A stretch of 64,000 nt of DNA from Bacteroidales bacterium (GTDB taxonomy: Bacteria; Bacteroidota; Bacteroidia; Bacteroidales; GCA-2711565), in the NCBI GenBank assembly GCA_028280405.1, contig JANQLW010000016.1, forward strand, positions 137,119 to 201,118. Reading direction: 5' to 3'. The position numbers and the translations under genes are program-made. This document shows, piece by piece, positions 50,301-56,702 of this stretch. The first letter of the stretch is position 1. Every line of letters starts with the position of its first letter. The notes under the pieces were generated by a model. That model worked only from the letters and a program-made list of their open reading frames with translations, was not told where the DNA came from and searched no databases.

Positions 50301-50539
50301 TGATAAGCTAAAGAGATAGGAATGGTTATTCCTCCTTCGGATAAGTTATAGAGAGGGATAGTGATACCAGGCACTCCGGTAAAATAAGAAACAGGAATTT
50401 CTCCAAACAAACCCAGGCTAGCTACATTAGGGCTTTGGATGTTTAATGCGTCTTTCGGAATTTGGGCCTTACTTATAAAGGTACAAACAAATAAGAATGT
50501 ACTAATAAGTAACATTTTTTTAATTAGATTTTTTTTCAT
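47351..50539 (-). CDS. SpvB/TcB-like secreted YD-repeat protein, upstream partner of the RHS toxin
   Basis: 1062 residues. A signal peptide (1-25, TFISKAQ) is followed by a region like the start of SpvB and TcB insecticidal-complex proteins (about 30-90, VSYFTGVPGITIPLYNLSEG, then AYHPSGFRPDQHPGWVGMGW). Beta-rich blades follow, and the C-terminus ends in YD motifs (YYKYDSFGRLVRVKDSEG). It has no RHS core and no toxin tip. It lies 106 bp upstream of the RHS toxin gene, so the pair may form a two-part shell as TcB and TcC do; that is inference. The gap holds low-complexity sequence. Confidence 0.75.
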   Translation of the reverse strand: MKKNLIKKMLLISTFLFVCTFISKAQIPKDALNIQSPNVASLGLFGEIPVSYFTGVPGITIPLYNLSEGGITIPISLAYHPSGFRPDQHPGWVGMGWSLSAGGVISRTVKSKPDEYVNGNPTDPGKGFYTIHNGLNTDSWSTTSYMENNIMLNNAYLHDLEPDRFTFSFFGYSGEFYLNADGQWKVKCDKPVKVSFNNEFIAPPFVPFGELAQTYGMMEAFKGFTITAEDGTRYVFGNTNDAIEYSIPFFAQNSKEWVAGAWYLTKIISPTGKEIILSYERGPYINQMNISVNNNIETYVENSSGSFLVPDCSSTYYANIGASYRGSLISPVYLKMIQTDNGKISFNRTVSTELRYSPDIYFFHHQNWQNPQFAFLPYLQEGGSIMYNQALDLLQWHKLDQLRIENNQGLIKAFNFTYNNIETERLKLLSVSEQGGNGEISGTYSFSYDESVPLPSYLSNKTDHWGFYNGTYADISDENTYYTTYFQYREPNSSFLYAGTLNKITYPTGGVTEFVYEPHSFSSQVKLDRSVPPQALGTNKLAGGLRIKKIINYADISQPNEKIEREFFYVKNYTNTANVSTLLSSGVLGGQIQYYFDDYTMPAFNDPTVTYSKKIFSSQSVLPLTNNSMGSHIGYTEVIEKREDNSYTKYTFSNFDNGYRDDPAENLLQPSRTVYEPYASREEERGKLLKEQVYNSSNHLVREKEINYIAPNKANEYVKSMKTDGFPVCPETPGVGIYECTAYKVYTYSFVPANETVRIYDDASQSITTMKEYAYESNNPMQVSSITTTNSNGEELRTKFIYPNDFPLEEGFPEDHGTLFFFDTYTNSIRKMKEKNMIGTPIETISVVKKGGVNKVSGATVNYYIEENNMILLAKKKSLKLDALISDPLEQYAPIFINTQIDIINPWLSHISMNLSSDPELQDDIIFDKYDDNGNLLELHKPNDVHIVYIYGYNKTLPIAKIENASYAQVSPHVDYLQNLSNLDVNKSSENTFRTVLNDHLHAALPDAMITTYTYDPLVGMTSETDPNGKTTYYKYDSFGRLVRVKDSEGNVLKEYKYNYAN

Positions 50540-50708
50540 AATTTTTAATATTTTGATGAAACTTTAGTTATTGGTTCATTGAAACCATTATTTCTAATAG
50601 CAGGAAATTGTTATTTAAAGTTTGTTAAATATGGAATGATCTGCAAATGTGTGCAGTAGGTTTTATGTCAGTGGGTTATGGTAAAAAATATTCTATTTGG
50701 AAAGAAAG

Positions 50709-50919
50709 TCTAAATTTAGAATGTCATGCTCCAATTGGTGGGCGTCTTTCTAATTTTAGAATGGAATCCCCTGTTTGGTGGATGTCTTTCTAATTTTAAA
50801 TTGGCATGCTCCGGTTTGGGAATAGGGTTTCTAAAATTAAATTAGCGTGCTCCAATTGGTGGAAGCTAATTTAATTTTAAATTAGCACCCACCAGTTAGT
50901 GGGTGGCTTTTTAATTTTG
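50709..50919. repeat. five imperfect ~40-bp tandem repeats
   Basis: Units start at about 50709, 50749, 50789, 50830 and 50870. Each contains TCTAATTTTA-like sequence followed by a [G/A]C[A/G]TGCTCC..TTGGTGG-like half. The last unit has an extra palindrome, CACCCACCAGTTAGTGGGTG. The remaining part of the 418-bp gap (50540-50708) is AT-rich and shows nothing I recognise. There are no unique spacers between units, so this is not a CRISPR array. It lies upstream of the RHS pair and downstream of the unknown gene at 50959. Confidence 0.7.
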
Positions 50920-50958
50920 TATTTGTATGTTTTAATCCCTGAAAAGGCTTGTAAATGA

Positions 50959-51645
50959 TCAGGGGTGCTCGGAAGTACATTTGGATTTAGCTTCGCTTCC
51001 GGAGTATAAAAGCTTCGTATTAAAAAGGCAACTTTCTGTTCCAAGATTATCGATAGAATTAATAGCTATTGCATGTAAACTTTTTTGCAACTGTTTGCAT
51101 AATTGATCTTTCAGTTTATTTTTTCTTTTCAACCGGATATTAAATTCAGTGGATAAATCATCCAGTATTTGTTTTTCTGATTTGTATTCTTCAAAAGCAA
51201 GCAATAATTCTTTATAAACCGGGCTTCCTTTCTCGTAATTTAAATTTAAAAGTCTATCCGGGAAATCTATGATTGTTGTTTGATTAAAACGGGATAATTC
51301 TGTGAGACCGTATGGAAAATAGTTTTGATATTTAGCTGAATGCTTTGTATAATGACATCTTGTATAAGCCTCTAATCTTCTAAATAAATCCTTTATTTCA
51401 TCAAACAGGTATTTCACTTTTGTATTTTGGATTTTTCTTTGTTCTTCAATCGTGGTTTTATCAGAAATTGATTTTTTAAGTTTATCATAGGCCAGGCTCA
51501 CATTAATAATTATATCATTAAACCTATGGTTTTTATTGTTTTCAGATAATCTGTTAATATGATCTTTAGTGAATGCAATAAGGTTTGCCTCAGAATATTT
51601 TCTGGAGTTGAACTTTAGTTTAAAGAAAGAATTAATACTTTTCAT
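50959..51645 (-). CDS. unknown helical protein, paralog of the protein at 62848
   Basis: 228 residues, predicted mostly helical, without signal peptide or membrane helix. It shares with the protein at 62848-63558 the motif FP-x-GLTE-x-x-R near the middle, followed by a long charged helical stretch ([KR]-rich, ending in a conserved LCKQLQKSLHAIA against LKRQLQINFHKLS). The family is not one I can name with confidence. It is the last gene of the type II secretion-like operon (36 bp after the minor pseudopilin gene), while its paralog lies at the other end in the opposite orientation. Confidence 0.7.
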   Translation of the reverse strand: MKSINSFFKLKFNSRKYSEANLIAFTKDHINRLSENNKNHRFNDIIINVSLAYDKLKKSISDKTTIEEQRKIQNTKVKYLFDEIKDLFRRLEAYTRCHYTKHSAKYQNYFPYGLTELSRFNQTTIIDFPDRLLNLNYEKGSPVYKELLLAFEEYKSEKQILDDLSTEFNIRLKRKNKLKDQLCKQLQKSLHAIAINSIDNLGTESCLFNTKLLYSGSEAKSKCTSEHP

Positions 51646-51674
51646 AAGCTTTAGAATTATGAGTTTATCTAATT

Positions 51675-51715
51675 CCTTCCCTCAATCCCAATAATTATCG
51701 GGATTGAGGGAAGAA
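51675..51715. repeat. palindromic repeat overlapping a pseudopilin stop codon
   Basis: Arms CCTTCCCTCAATCCC and GGGATTGAGGGAAG flank ATAATTATC. On the coding (minus) strand the second arm includes the TGA stop of the pseudopilin gene, and the first arm supplies its last residues. The centre TCCCAATAATTATCGGGA differs at two of 18 positions from the hairpin after tuf. Confidence 0.65.
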
Positions 51716-52164
51716 TTGTTAAATTCAATGAGTTTTAGAGTTATTGTGTCGTGTTTTAAGTAAAGTCTGATGTCTAAAAGTGTTTGATCTCCTGCTATCG
51801 TTTCATAATTGAAATCTATTCCTGAGCTGTTTTGCAGTATCGTGTCTGGTATTTGATCTATTGTACGAATGATTTGTGTTGGTTCAAACATATAAGAAAG
51901 TTTATGTCCAAAGCTTTCAAGAAAAAGGGTTCTTTCATGTATTTCATAAATGGGATATTTATTGAGGTCATTTTCAAGAACGCTTATAAAATTGAAAACT
52001 TTATTTATTTGATTACTTGTTTTTTTATAGTTGTTAAACTGCTTACTTATGATCAGGTATGAACTCACCACTAATACTATTACAAACGAGCTGATTGATA
52101 AGGCGATCAACGTTTCAGAGAGGGTGAATGCCCTTAGTTTTTTATATGTATTTGGGTGTTTCAT
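51682..52164 (-). CDS. minor pseudopilin (GspJ-like)
   Basis: 160 residues. The N-terminal class III signal FTLSETLIALSISSFVIV has the conserved Glu at position +5 and a hydrophobic helix (about 13-35); cleavage should precede FTLSE. A globular domain follows without further recognised motifs. It has the length and position of GspJ/PilW-type minor pseudopilins that form the tip of the pseudopilus. The last residues (SSLNPDNYWD) are encoded by a palindromic repeat, so the C-terminus may have changed recently. It lies 44 bp after the next minor pseudopilin gene. Confidence 0.75.
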   Translation of the reverse strand: MKHPNTYKKLRAFTLSETLIALSISSFVIVLVVSSYLIISKQFNNYKKTSNQINKVFNFISVLENDLNKYPIYEIHERTLFLESFGHKLSYMFEPTQIIRTIDQIPDTILQNSSGIDFNYETIAGDQTLLDIRLYLKHDTITLKLIEFNNSSLNPDNYWD

Positions 52165-52170
52165 GGTTGA

Positions 52171-52211
52171 TAGTTGCTGGTTGCTGGTTACTGGTTACTG
52201 GTTGCTGGTTA
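52171..52211. repeat. heptanucleotide tandem repeat, copy A
   Basis: Five and a half units of GTTGCTG or GTTACTG fill the spacer between two minor pseudopilin genes and reach the stop codon of the upstream one. A second array of the same units lies at 63668-63703, beyond the other end of the operon. Confidence 0.75.
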
Positions 52212-52586
52212 GAAATCGTGTTTAATGTTCGGTTTGTATAGTGGGATCAGCTCTTGGCTGTTGACTATTGGTTTTTGGTTTTTATGAATTTCGATTGTTA
52301 GTTTGATTAAATTTTCGTTTTCAGGTATTTCTGATATTGTTTTTACTATTGTGAATGTTCCTTTTTCGTATTCGTCGTTTATAAATGTTTTGTTAAGCTT
52401 TGTTTCGAGTATTAATTCTTTCAGCAGAAGGCTTGCTCTAAGTTTTTCCATAGATTTTTCCGTACGCATAATATTAATGAAGATCATGAGCCCAATAGAA
52501 AAAGTTATCAGACTTATAGTCATTGCAACCATCGTTTCCTGTAAAGTTGTTGCTTTAAGTTTTATCCCTTTTAACTCATAATTCAT
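52209..52586 (-). CDS. minor pseudopilin (GspI-like)
   Basis: 125 residues. The N-terminus LKATTLQETMVAMTISLI fits a prepilin signal with Glu at +5 (TTLQE) and a hydrophobic helix (about 14-38). The small globular domain is typical in size for GspI. It is preceded by 12 bp after the GspK-like gene, so translation is probably coupled. The stop codon lies inside the heptanucleotide repeat. Confidence 0.7.
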   Translation of the reverse strand: MNYELKGIKLKATTLQETMVAMTISLITFSIGLMIFINIMRTEKSMEKLRASLLLKELILETKLNKTFINDEYEKGTFTIVKTISEIPENENLIKLTIEIHKNQKPIVNSQELIPLYKPNIKHDF

Positions 52587-52598
52587 AACTTATAATTT

Positions 52599-53912
52599 TT
52601 AAAAAAGTTTTTTTGCAATTTTTAGAGGCCTCGAGTTATTGGTAAAATTGGGCCCCACAAAATAATGATCCAGCTTTTCTATATTCAGTTCTATATCCAG
52701 TAAATGATTATTATATAAGGCTGAAGGTTTTCTCAGAATGAACATATTCGTAAACACAGTACCAAAGACATTGCCCTCCAATTGTATGGCCCCGTTACAG
52801 TACAATTGCCCTTTAATTTCACAAAGAGGGGAGATATGAATTTCCGGTTTATATTGTTGATGTTTCCAATGAGTATTTAAAACGACTGCCCCTTCAATTT
52901 TTGTATTTCTTCCGATTTTCAGGAAGCCCTTTTTTAAAATAGTAGAGTCTCTGTTTGAAACTACCAGGTTAGAAGGGTAGGAAAATAAACAGTTTTGACC
53001 ACATATTAGGGTATCGGATGCGATACATTGTAGTTGCCCCCGGAAATTATCTTCTATAAATATGTTTTTTGCATAGCACAAAATATTATTGAAATTACAG
53101 CTATTCCGAATAATCAGGTCTTTTTCCGTCATGATAATGATATTGCCCGAAGATGAGAAGTTCTTTAAATCAAGGCTTTCCTGATCATATATAAGAATAG
53201 TACTATCAAGGAATGAGTTGGAGAGGGTATCTTTTTGCAGTTCATTATAATGAAGAAGGATTGTTGAGCCTGAATCCAGGTACTTTTCTTTTATCCGTTT
53301 AAAATCATTTAATTCAAATTTTCTTCTGTTCTCCGGTAACTTATTTCCACTAAATCCGGATTTTCCTTCTATCAGTTTTTTACGTTCGAAATGGCGTCCT
53401 TCAACATATCCGCTTTTTACCCCGGCAATTGGCAGCAAACAATTACCTTTGATCAGTGTTTGGCCACAAACACAAAGGGGCTTATTATGATTTGCTAAAT
53501 ACAGTGTGGGTATATATTCATCTTTATAATAAGAATCCGCAAGTACAATCACCTCCTTGCGAAATCTTTTGTATTTTGCACTGCAATATAACTTATCATA
53601 TAAGCCCCATAGCTCTTTAATCAGCAAAACACTGTCCTGGTTACCCCCAAATAGTGAGATTTTTTTGGGTTCATCATATTTTGCGATTAAAGAGTCGGTC
53701 ATTAGAACAGCAAGGCCGGATTCGGCATTGGAAAATAGCCTTTGTTGGATCCGGTAATTTGATCGGTAAATATGATTGAAATAAGCATATAATATGATGG
53801 AGCTTATAATAATCGTAATGATAAGCGATACGAATAATGCATAGCTAAGTACAGACCCTTGTAATCTGGCTCTGTGAATATTGGTTAATCCGGTCATTAG
53901 CATAGTACGCAT
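52599..53912 (-). CDS. GspK/PilX-like protein with bactofilin-like C-terminal half
   Basis: 437 residues. The N-terminus carries SVLSYALFVSLIITIIISSI, a hydrophobic helix like those of GspK and PilX, but without a clear Glu at +5. The middle is Lys-rich. The C-terminal half (about 235-420) shows repeated short strands with Gly/Asn turns, for example GRNTKIEGAVVLNT and IKGQLYCNGAIQLEGNVFG. That pattern resembles polymer-forming bactofilin domains. Position between the YwqK-like lipoprotein and the minor pseudopilins supports a tip role. Starts at codons 1, 4 or 6 are all possible. Confidence 0.6.
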   Translation of the reverse strand: MRTMLMTGLTNIHRARLQGSVLSYALFVSLIITIIISSIILYAYFNHIYRSNYRIQQRLFSNAESGLAVLMTDSLIAKYDEPKKISLFGGNQDSVLLIKELWGLYDKLYCSAKYKRFRKEVIVLADSYYKDEYIPTLYLANHNKPLCVCGQTLIKGNCLLPIAGVKSGYVEGRHFERKKLIEGKSGFSGNKLPENRRKFELNDFKRIKEKYLDSGSTILLHYNELQKDTLSNSFLDSTILIYDQESLDLKNFSSSGNIIIMTEKDLIIRNSCNFNNILCYAKNIFIEDNFRGQLQCIASDTLICGQNCLFSYPSNLVVSNRDSTILKKGFLKIGRNTKIEGAVVLNTHWKHQQYKPEIHISPLCEIKGQLYCNGAIQLEGNVFGTVFTNMFILRKPSALYNNHLLDIELNIEKLDHYFVGPNFTNNSRPLKIAKKLF

Positions 53913-53931
53913 TCGAATAGAGTTTTTATTT

Positions 53932-54492
53932 TTATTGAGTTTTTTCAGATCTTTTTGTTTTAAGCTTTCCCTGTCTATACTTCATCATAAAACGAATGGT
54001 ATCGGCATGATAGAAAATTTCTTTTCCATGCTTTTTCCCGTTTTTATAGGAAATTGTTTGAATCAAGTGAGACTTGTGATCATAAATCTCTGTCTGGCCA
54101 ATAAGCAAGCCTTTTTTCCAGTTTTTAATTTTTTTTACTTTTCCATTGGGATGATAGTAAAACCATTTTTCTTCCTTCAGCCCGAATTTGAATTGTCCGC
54201 GGGTTTTTAAGCTCCCATCCGGAAATCTTTGTTCATATTTCCCATCCAGAAGTTTCCCTGAAAAATGAAATTGAGAAGAATGAATTTTATGATTGTCATA
54301 CCAGTAATAAATTCTGTTTTTTATTTTCCTGGTCTTTGCATTTTCATTGGAAGTAACAAATTGAAATATGGTCGTAGTATCTTTATCAATAATTTCAGCA
54401 GAAGACTTAGGATTAAAAACTACATCCATTGAATGATTAGCGCAGCTTAACAGCATAAAGTTTATAAGAATACAGATAATTATTTTTTTCAT
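53932..54492 (-). CDS. YwqK/MORN-variant lipoprotein
   Basis: 186 residues. A lipoprotein signal, MKKIIICILINFMLLSC, ends at Cys17. The rest is made of short repeats of the MORN-variant type seen in YwqK-like proteins (GKYEQRFPDGSLKTRGQFKFG, WFYYHPNGKVKKIKNWKKG, YKNGKKHGKEIFYH). Despite the common label as antitoxin, no toxin gene is near. It sits inside the secretion operon, 19 bp before the GspK-like gene, and could act as an outer-membrane accessory; that is inference. Confidence 0.75.
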   Translation of the reverse strand: MKKIIICILINFMLLSCANHSMDVVFNPKSSAEIIDKDTTTIFQFVTSNENAKTRKIKNRIYYWYDNHKIHSSQFHFSGKLLDGKYEQRFPDGSLKTRGQFKFGLKEEKWFYYHPNGKVKKIKNWKKGLLIGQTEIYDHKSHLIQTISYKNGKKHGKEIFYHADTIRFMMKYRQGKLKTKRSEKTQ

Positions 54493-54542
54493 ATTTAAAG
54501 CTTTTTATTTTGAGGTTGTCCAAAAAGTGTAATAGCACTCAT

Positions 54543-54674
54543 GAGGCTGTCTAAAAAGTGTTAAAAAATTGGTTTTTAGTCAGGGCGTGAATTTTTAATT
54601 GATTAAATACATGCATTTTATCTTTTGAAGAATTTTGCAAGTAAATTCACACCCTGACTTTTTGGACAGTCCCT
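54543..54674. repeat. dispersed 130-bp element with inverted ends, copy 2
   Basis: Second copy of the element at 2631-2755, with better outer ends (AGGCTGTCTAAAAAGT against ACTTTTTGGACAGTCCCT) and the same inner GTCAGGGCGTGAATT/AATTCACACCCTGAC pair. It fills the 180-bp gap between the YwqK-like gene and the GspC-like gene and touches the stop codon of the latter. A partial extra end (TTGTCCAAAAAGTGT) lies just before it near 54515. Confidence 0.75.
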
Positions 54675-55149
54675 AGTTTTTAGTGATAGTTTTAATTTCA
54701 TTTTTATAAGTAATTATAATAGAATCATTATAGATCTTAAGGAGTTTTACATCAGCTTTTTTTTCATATGGCTTCATCAAATACATTTTTTGATTGATCC
54801 GGATATTTATTTTTTCAGCTTTTGTCACTGAATTTTTTATTCTTCCATGGTATTTAATATTGGGCCAGTTAATTTTATGCTTCCCGATAAGCCTTTTCTT
54901 TATATTATTATAGGATTGACTTGAGCTCGTTGTTTTAGGAGCCTTTTTGAGAAAAGGATCCGGATAATTAAGAAGTAACTCAAATGTATCTTTCACAAAT
55001 ATTTTCTTCTTCGATTTACTTTGAAGATGGTAGTTTGGCAGACCAGGCTCGTCATTATCATTGAAGTTGCTGAAGATCTTATACAAAATCGTAGCCCAAA
55101 CTACCAAAACCAATGGGAGCAGAATATATATGGATTTTTTGTTTTTCAT
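54673..55149 (-). CDS. GspC/PilP-like inner membrane protein
   Basis: 158 residues. A single N-terminal membrane helix (about 6-27) precedes a linker with LLLNYPDPFLKK, the kind of P-D-P-F motif found before the HR domain of GspC and PilP. A small beta domain follows (about 90-158, IKYHGRIKNSVTKAEKINIR, then LLKIYNDSIIITYKNEIKTI). These proteins link the inner membrane platform to the secretin. The stop codon touches the dispersed repeat. Confidence 0.65.
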   Translation of the reverse strand: MKNKKSIYILLPLVLVVWATILYKIFSNFNDNDEPGLPNYHLQSKSKKKIFVKDTFELLLNYPDPFLKKAPKTTSSSQSYNNIKKRLIGKHKINWPNIKYHGRIKNSVTKAEKINIRINQKMYLMKPYEKKADVKLLKIYNDSIIITYKNEIKTITKN

Positions 55150-55216
55150 TTCAGAAACATTATTTGATTTTGTTTTTAAGTTTTACAACTTCTATGTTTG
55201 AAGTATTCTTTTAGCA

Positions 55217-56167
55217 TTAGTTATTTTCAATTGTGATTGTTCTGATCTCTGACTGATTACTGAGATTACCGGCTTTATCAAATGTTTTTACATACCATTT
55301 ATAAGTTCCTTCTTCTAATGTTATCGTATACTCCGTTTTTTTAAGTTCCACAGCAACACTGGGGGTTGAAGGCGAATCAACGTATACTACGAGGCTGTCT
55401 TTTTCTGAAGATAGCGGATTACTTTTTCGGTCCCAATTGAAATTTATTGTTTTATTGATTGTTGTAGATTTATCATTCGGGATTTTCAGAACAGGTTTTT
55501 CAGGTGCTTCCGTATCAATAAAGAAAGAACGTTCAAAATTTAGAGTTTCGGTAATTTTGTTTTTTGCTTTAAGTTTCCATTGATAGGAGCCATCTCCCCA
55601 ACTAAGCGGAATGATAATGGTATCCTTGTCAGTAGTACGTTCTTTTACAGGAATTGAATTGTGAAATAAATTCAGAATGTATTCATCTGCATTATATAGT
55701 TTTATCCATTTAAACTCAAGAACATTCAAATTGGTAGTATCATTATCGCCGGGCTTTAGCAATTGCAGTAATTCTTCACTTATATCCAGGCTTGGATCAA
55801 TTTTTAGTGAATTTGTTTGGTAATCTGTGGATGATCTCGTATTTCTGGCCTGCACTCTCCATTCATATTTCCCGGGAGTTAACCCATAAATAAACTTATT
55901 GGTTAACAGAACCGTATCCATGATCAACCTTTCTGCCTGCATGAATGTAGGACTTGCAATTTGAAGATTGTATTCTTCTGCAAACTCTACCTCTGTCCAC
56001 CAAAAGGTATGTGTTGAAAGGTTCGTTTCCAGGCTATCTGTCGGTGCCAGTAAGCTTAAGTCTTTAGAACTAATATCCGGATCCATTATATCTGTACAAC
56101 TGGTAATCGTAAATATTAGAGATATGATTATTGTTAGTTTTCCGTAATTTCTATTTCTTTTCATCAT
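55217..56167 (-). CDS. lipoprotein with fibronectin-like repeats
   Basis: 316 residues. A lipoprotein signal (LIFTITSC, Cys24) is followed by three fibronectin-III-like units of about 90 residues. Each has the pattern F.W......A..Y.L and a later Y.W.V/L.A (for example YEWRVQARN, YQWKLKAKN and YKWYVKTFD). The start overlaps the end of the PilO-like gene by 17 bp, so it belongs to the operon. Its place between PilO-like and PilP-like genes suggests a periplasmic or outer-membrane partner of the secretin. No homolog in classic type II systems is known to me. Confidence 0.75.
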   Translation of the reverse strand: MMKRNRNYGKLTIIISLIFTITSCTDIMDPDISSKDLSLLAPTDSLETNLSTHTFWWTEVEFAEEYNLQIASPTFMQAERLIMDTVLLTNKFIYGLTPGKYEWRVQARNTRSSTDYQTNSLKIDPSLDISEELLQLLKPGDNDTTNLNVLEFKWIKLYNADEYILNLFHNSIPVKERTTDKDTIIIPLSWGDGSYQWKLKAKNKITETLNFERSFFIDTEAPEKPVLKIPNDKSTTINKTINFNWDRKSNPLSSEKDSLVVYVDSPSTPSVAVELKKTEYTITLEEGTYKWYVKTFDKAGNLSNQSEIRTITIENN

Positions 56168-56699
56168 GCAGATTTTTTGATATACATTGTAAATAAATTT
56201 TCATTTGAAGACTTTCTCTTTTTGATCTTCTATCTATATGTTTCTTAAAGGAAATTGAAGATAAATTTCCGGGTATATTGGAGTTTTCCAATTCGTTTAA
56301 TAATGTGAGTAATTTTTTAAAAGATGAACTGAACTGGATGATATTTGTCTCAATGGTCAGATCATCCTGAATTTCAATGATAGGTTCATTAATTTGGATA
56401 AGCCTGATATTATTCTTCTTGCAGTAGTCGCTGCATTTATTAATGAGTACCGATCTGTGATCATTATTGTTTATGGTATCTTTTCCGAAAATATTATCCA
56501 ATTGTTCGATTTGATTATTTAACTGAACAATCTGATTCGGGATATTTTCAACTGTAGCAAGATTACTCTCTAAATCAGAGCAGAAACTTGACTGATCTAA
56601 AGTTCTTTTTATAGAAAGATTATATATGAGAACCGTAAGTACTATAATACCTGCAATTAATAGCCTGAACTTCTTTTTATATGAAATGTTTTTAATCAT
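56151..56699 (-). CDS. GspM/PilO-like protein
   Basis: 182 residues. It has an N-terminal cytosolic basic stretch, one membrane helix (about 11-26), a coiled coil (about 40-75, IPNQIVQLNNQIEQLDNIFG) and a ferredoxin-like alpha-beta domain (about 85-175). This layout is that of GspM and PilO, partners of GspL and PilN. It starts 3 bp after the PilN/GspL-like gene stop and overlaps the next gene by 17 bp. Confidence 0.7.
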   Translation of the reverse strand: MIKNISYKKKFRLLIAGIIVLTVLIYNLSIKRTLDQSSFCSDLESNLATVENIPNQIVQLNNQIEQLDNIFGKDTINNNDHRSVLINKCSDYCKKNNIRLIQINEPIIEIQDDLTIETNIIQFSSSFKKLLTLLNELENSNIPGNLSSISFKKHIDRRSKRESLQMKIYLQCISKNLHDEKK

Positions 56700-56702
56700 G
56701 TC

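Noticed and set aside
43243-50539. Type VI secretion effector locus
   Set aside because: Both large proteins carry Sec signal peptides and no VgrG, PAAR, Hcp or sheath gene is present.
50709-50919. Possible CRISPR array
   Set aside because: The units follow each other without unique spacers and have diverged; no cas genes are in the window.
53932-54492. Antitoxin of a toxin-antitoxin system
   Set aside because: It is a lipoprotein within a secretion operon and no toxin gene adjoins it.
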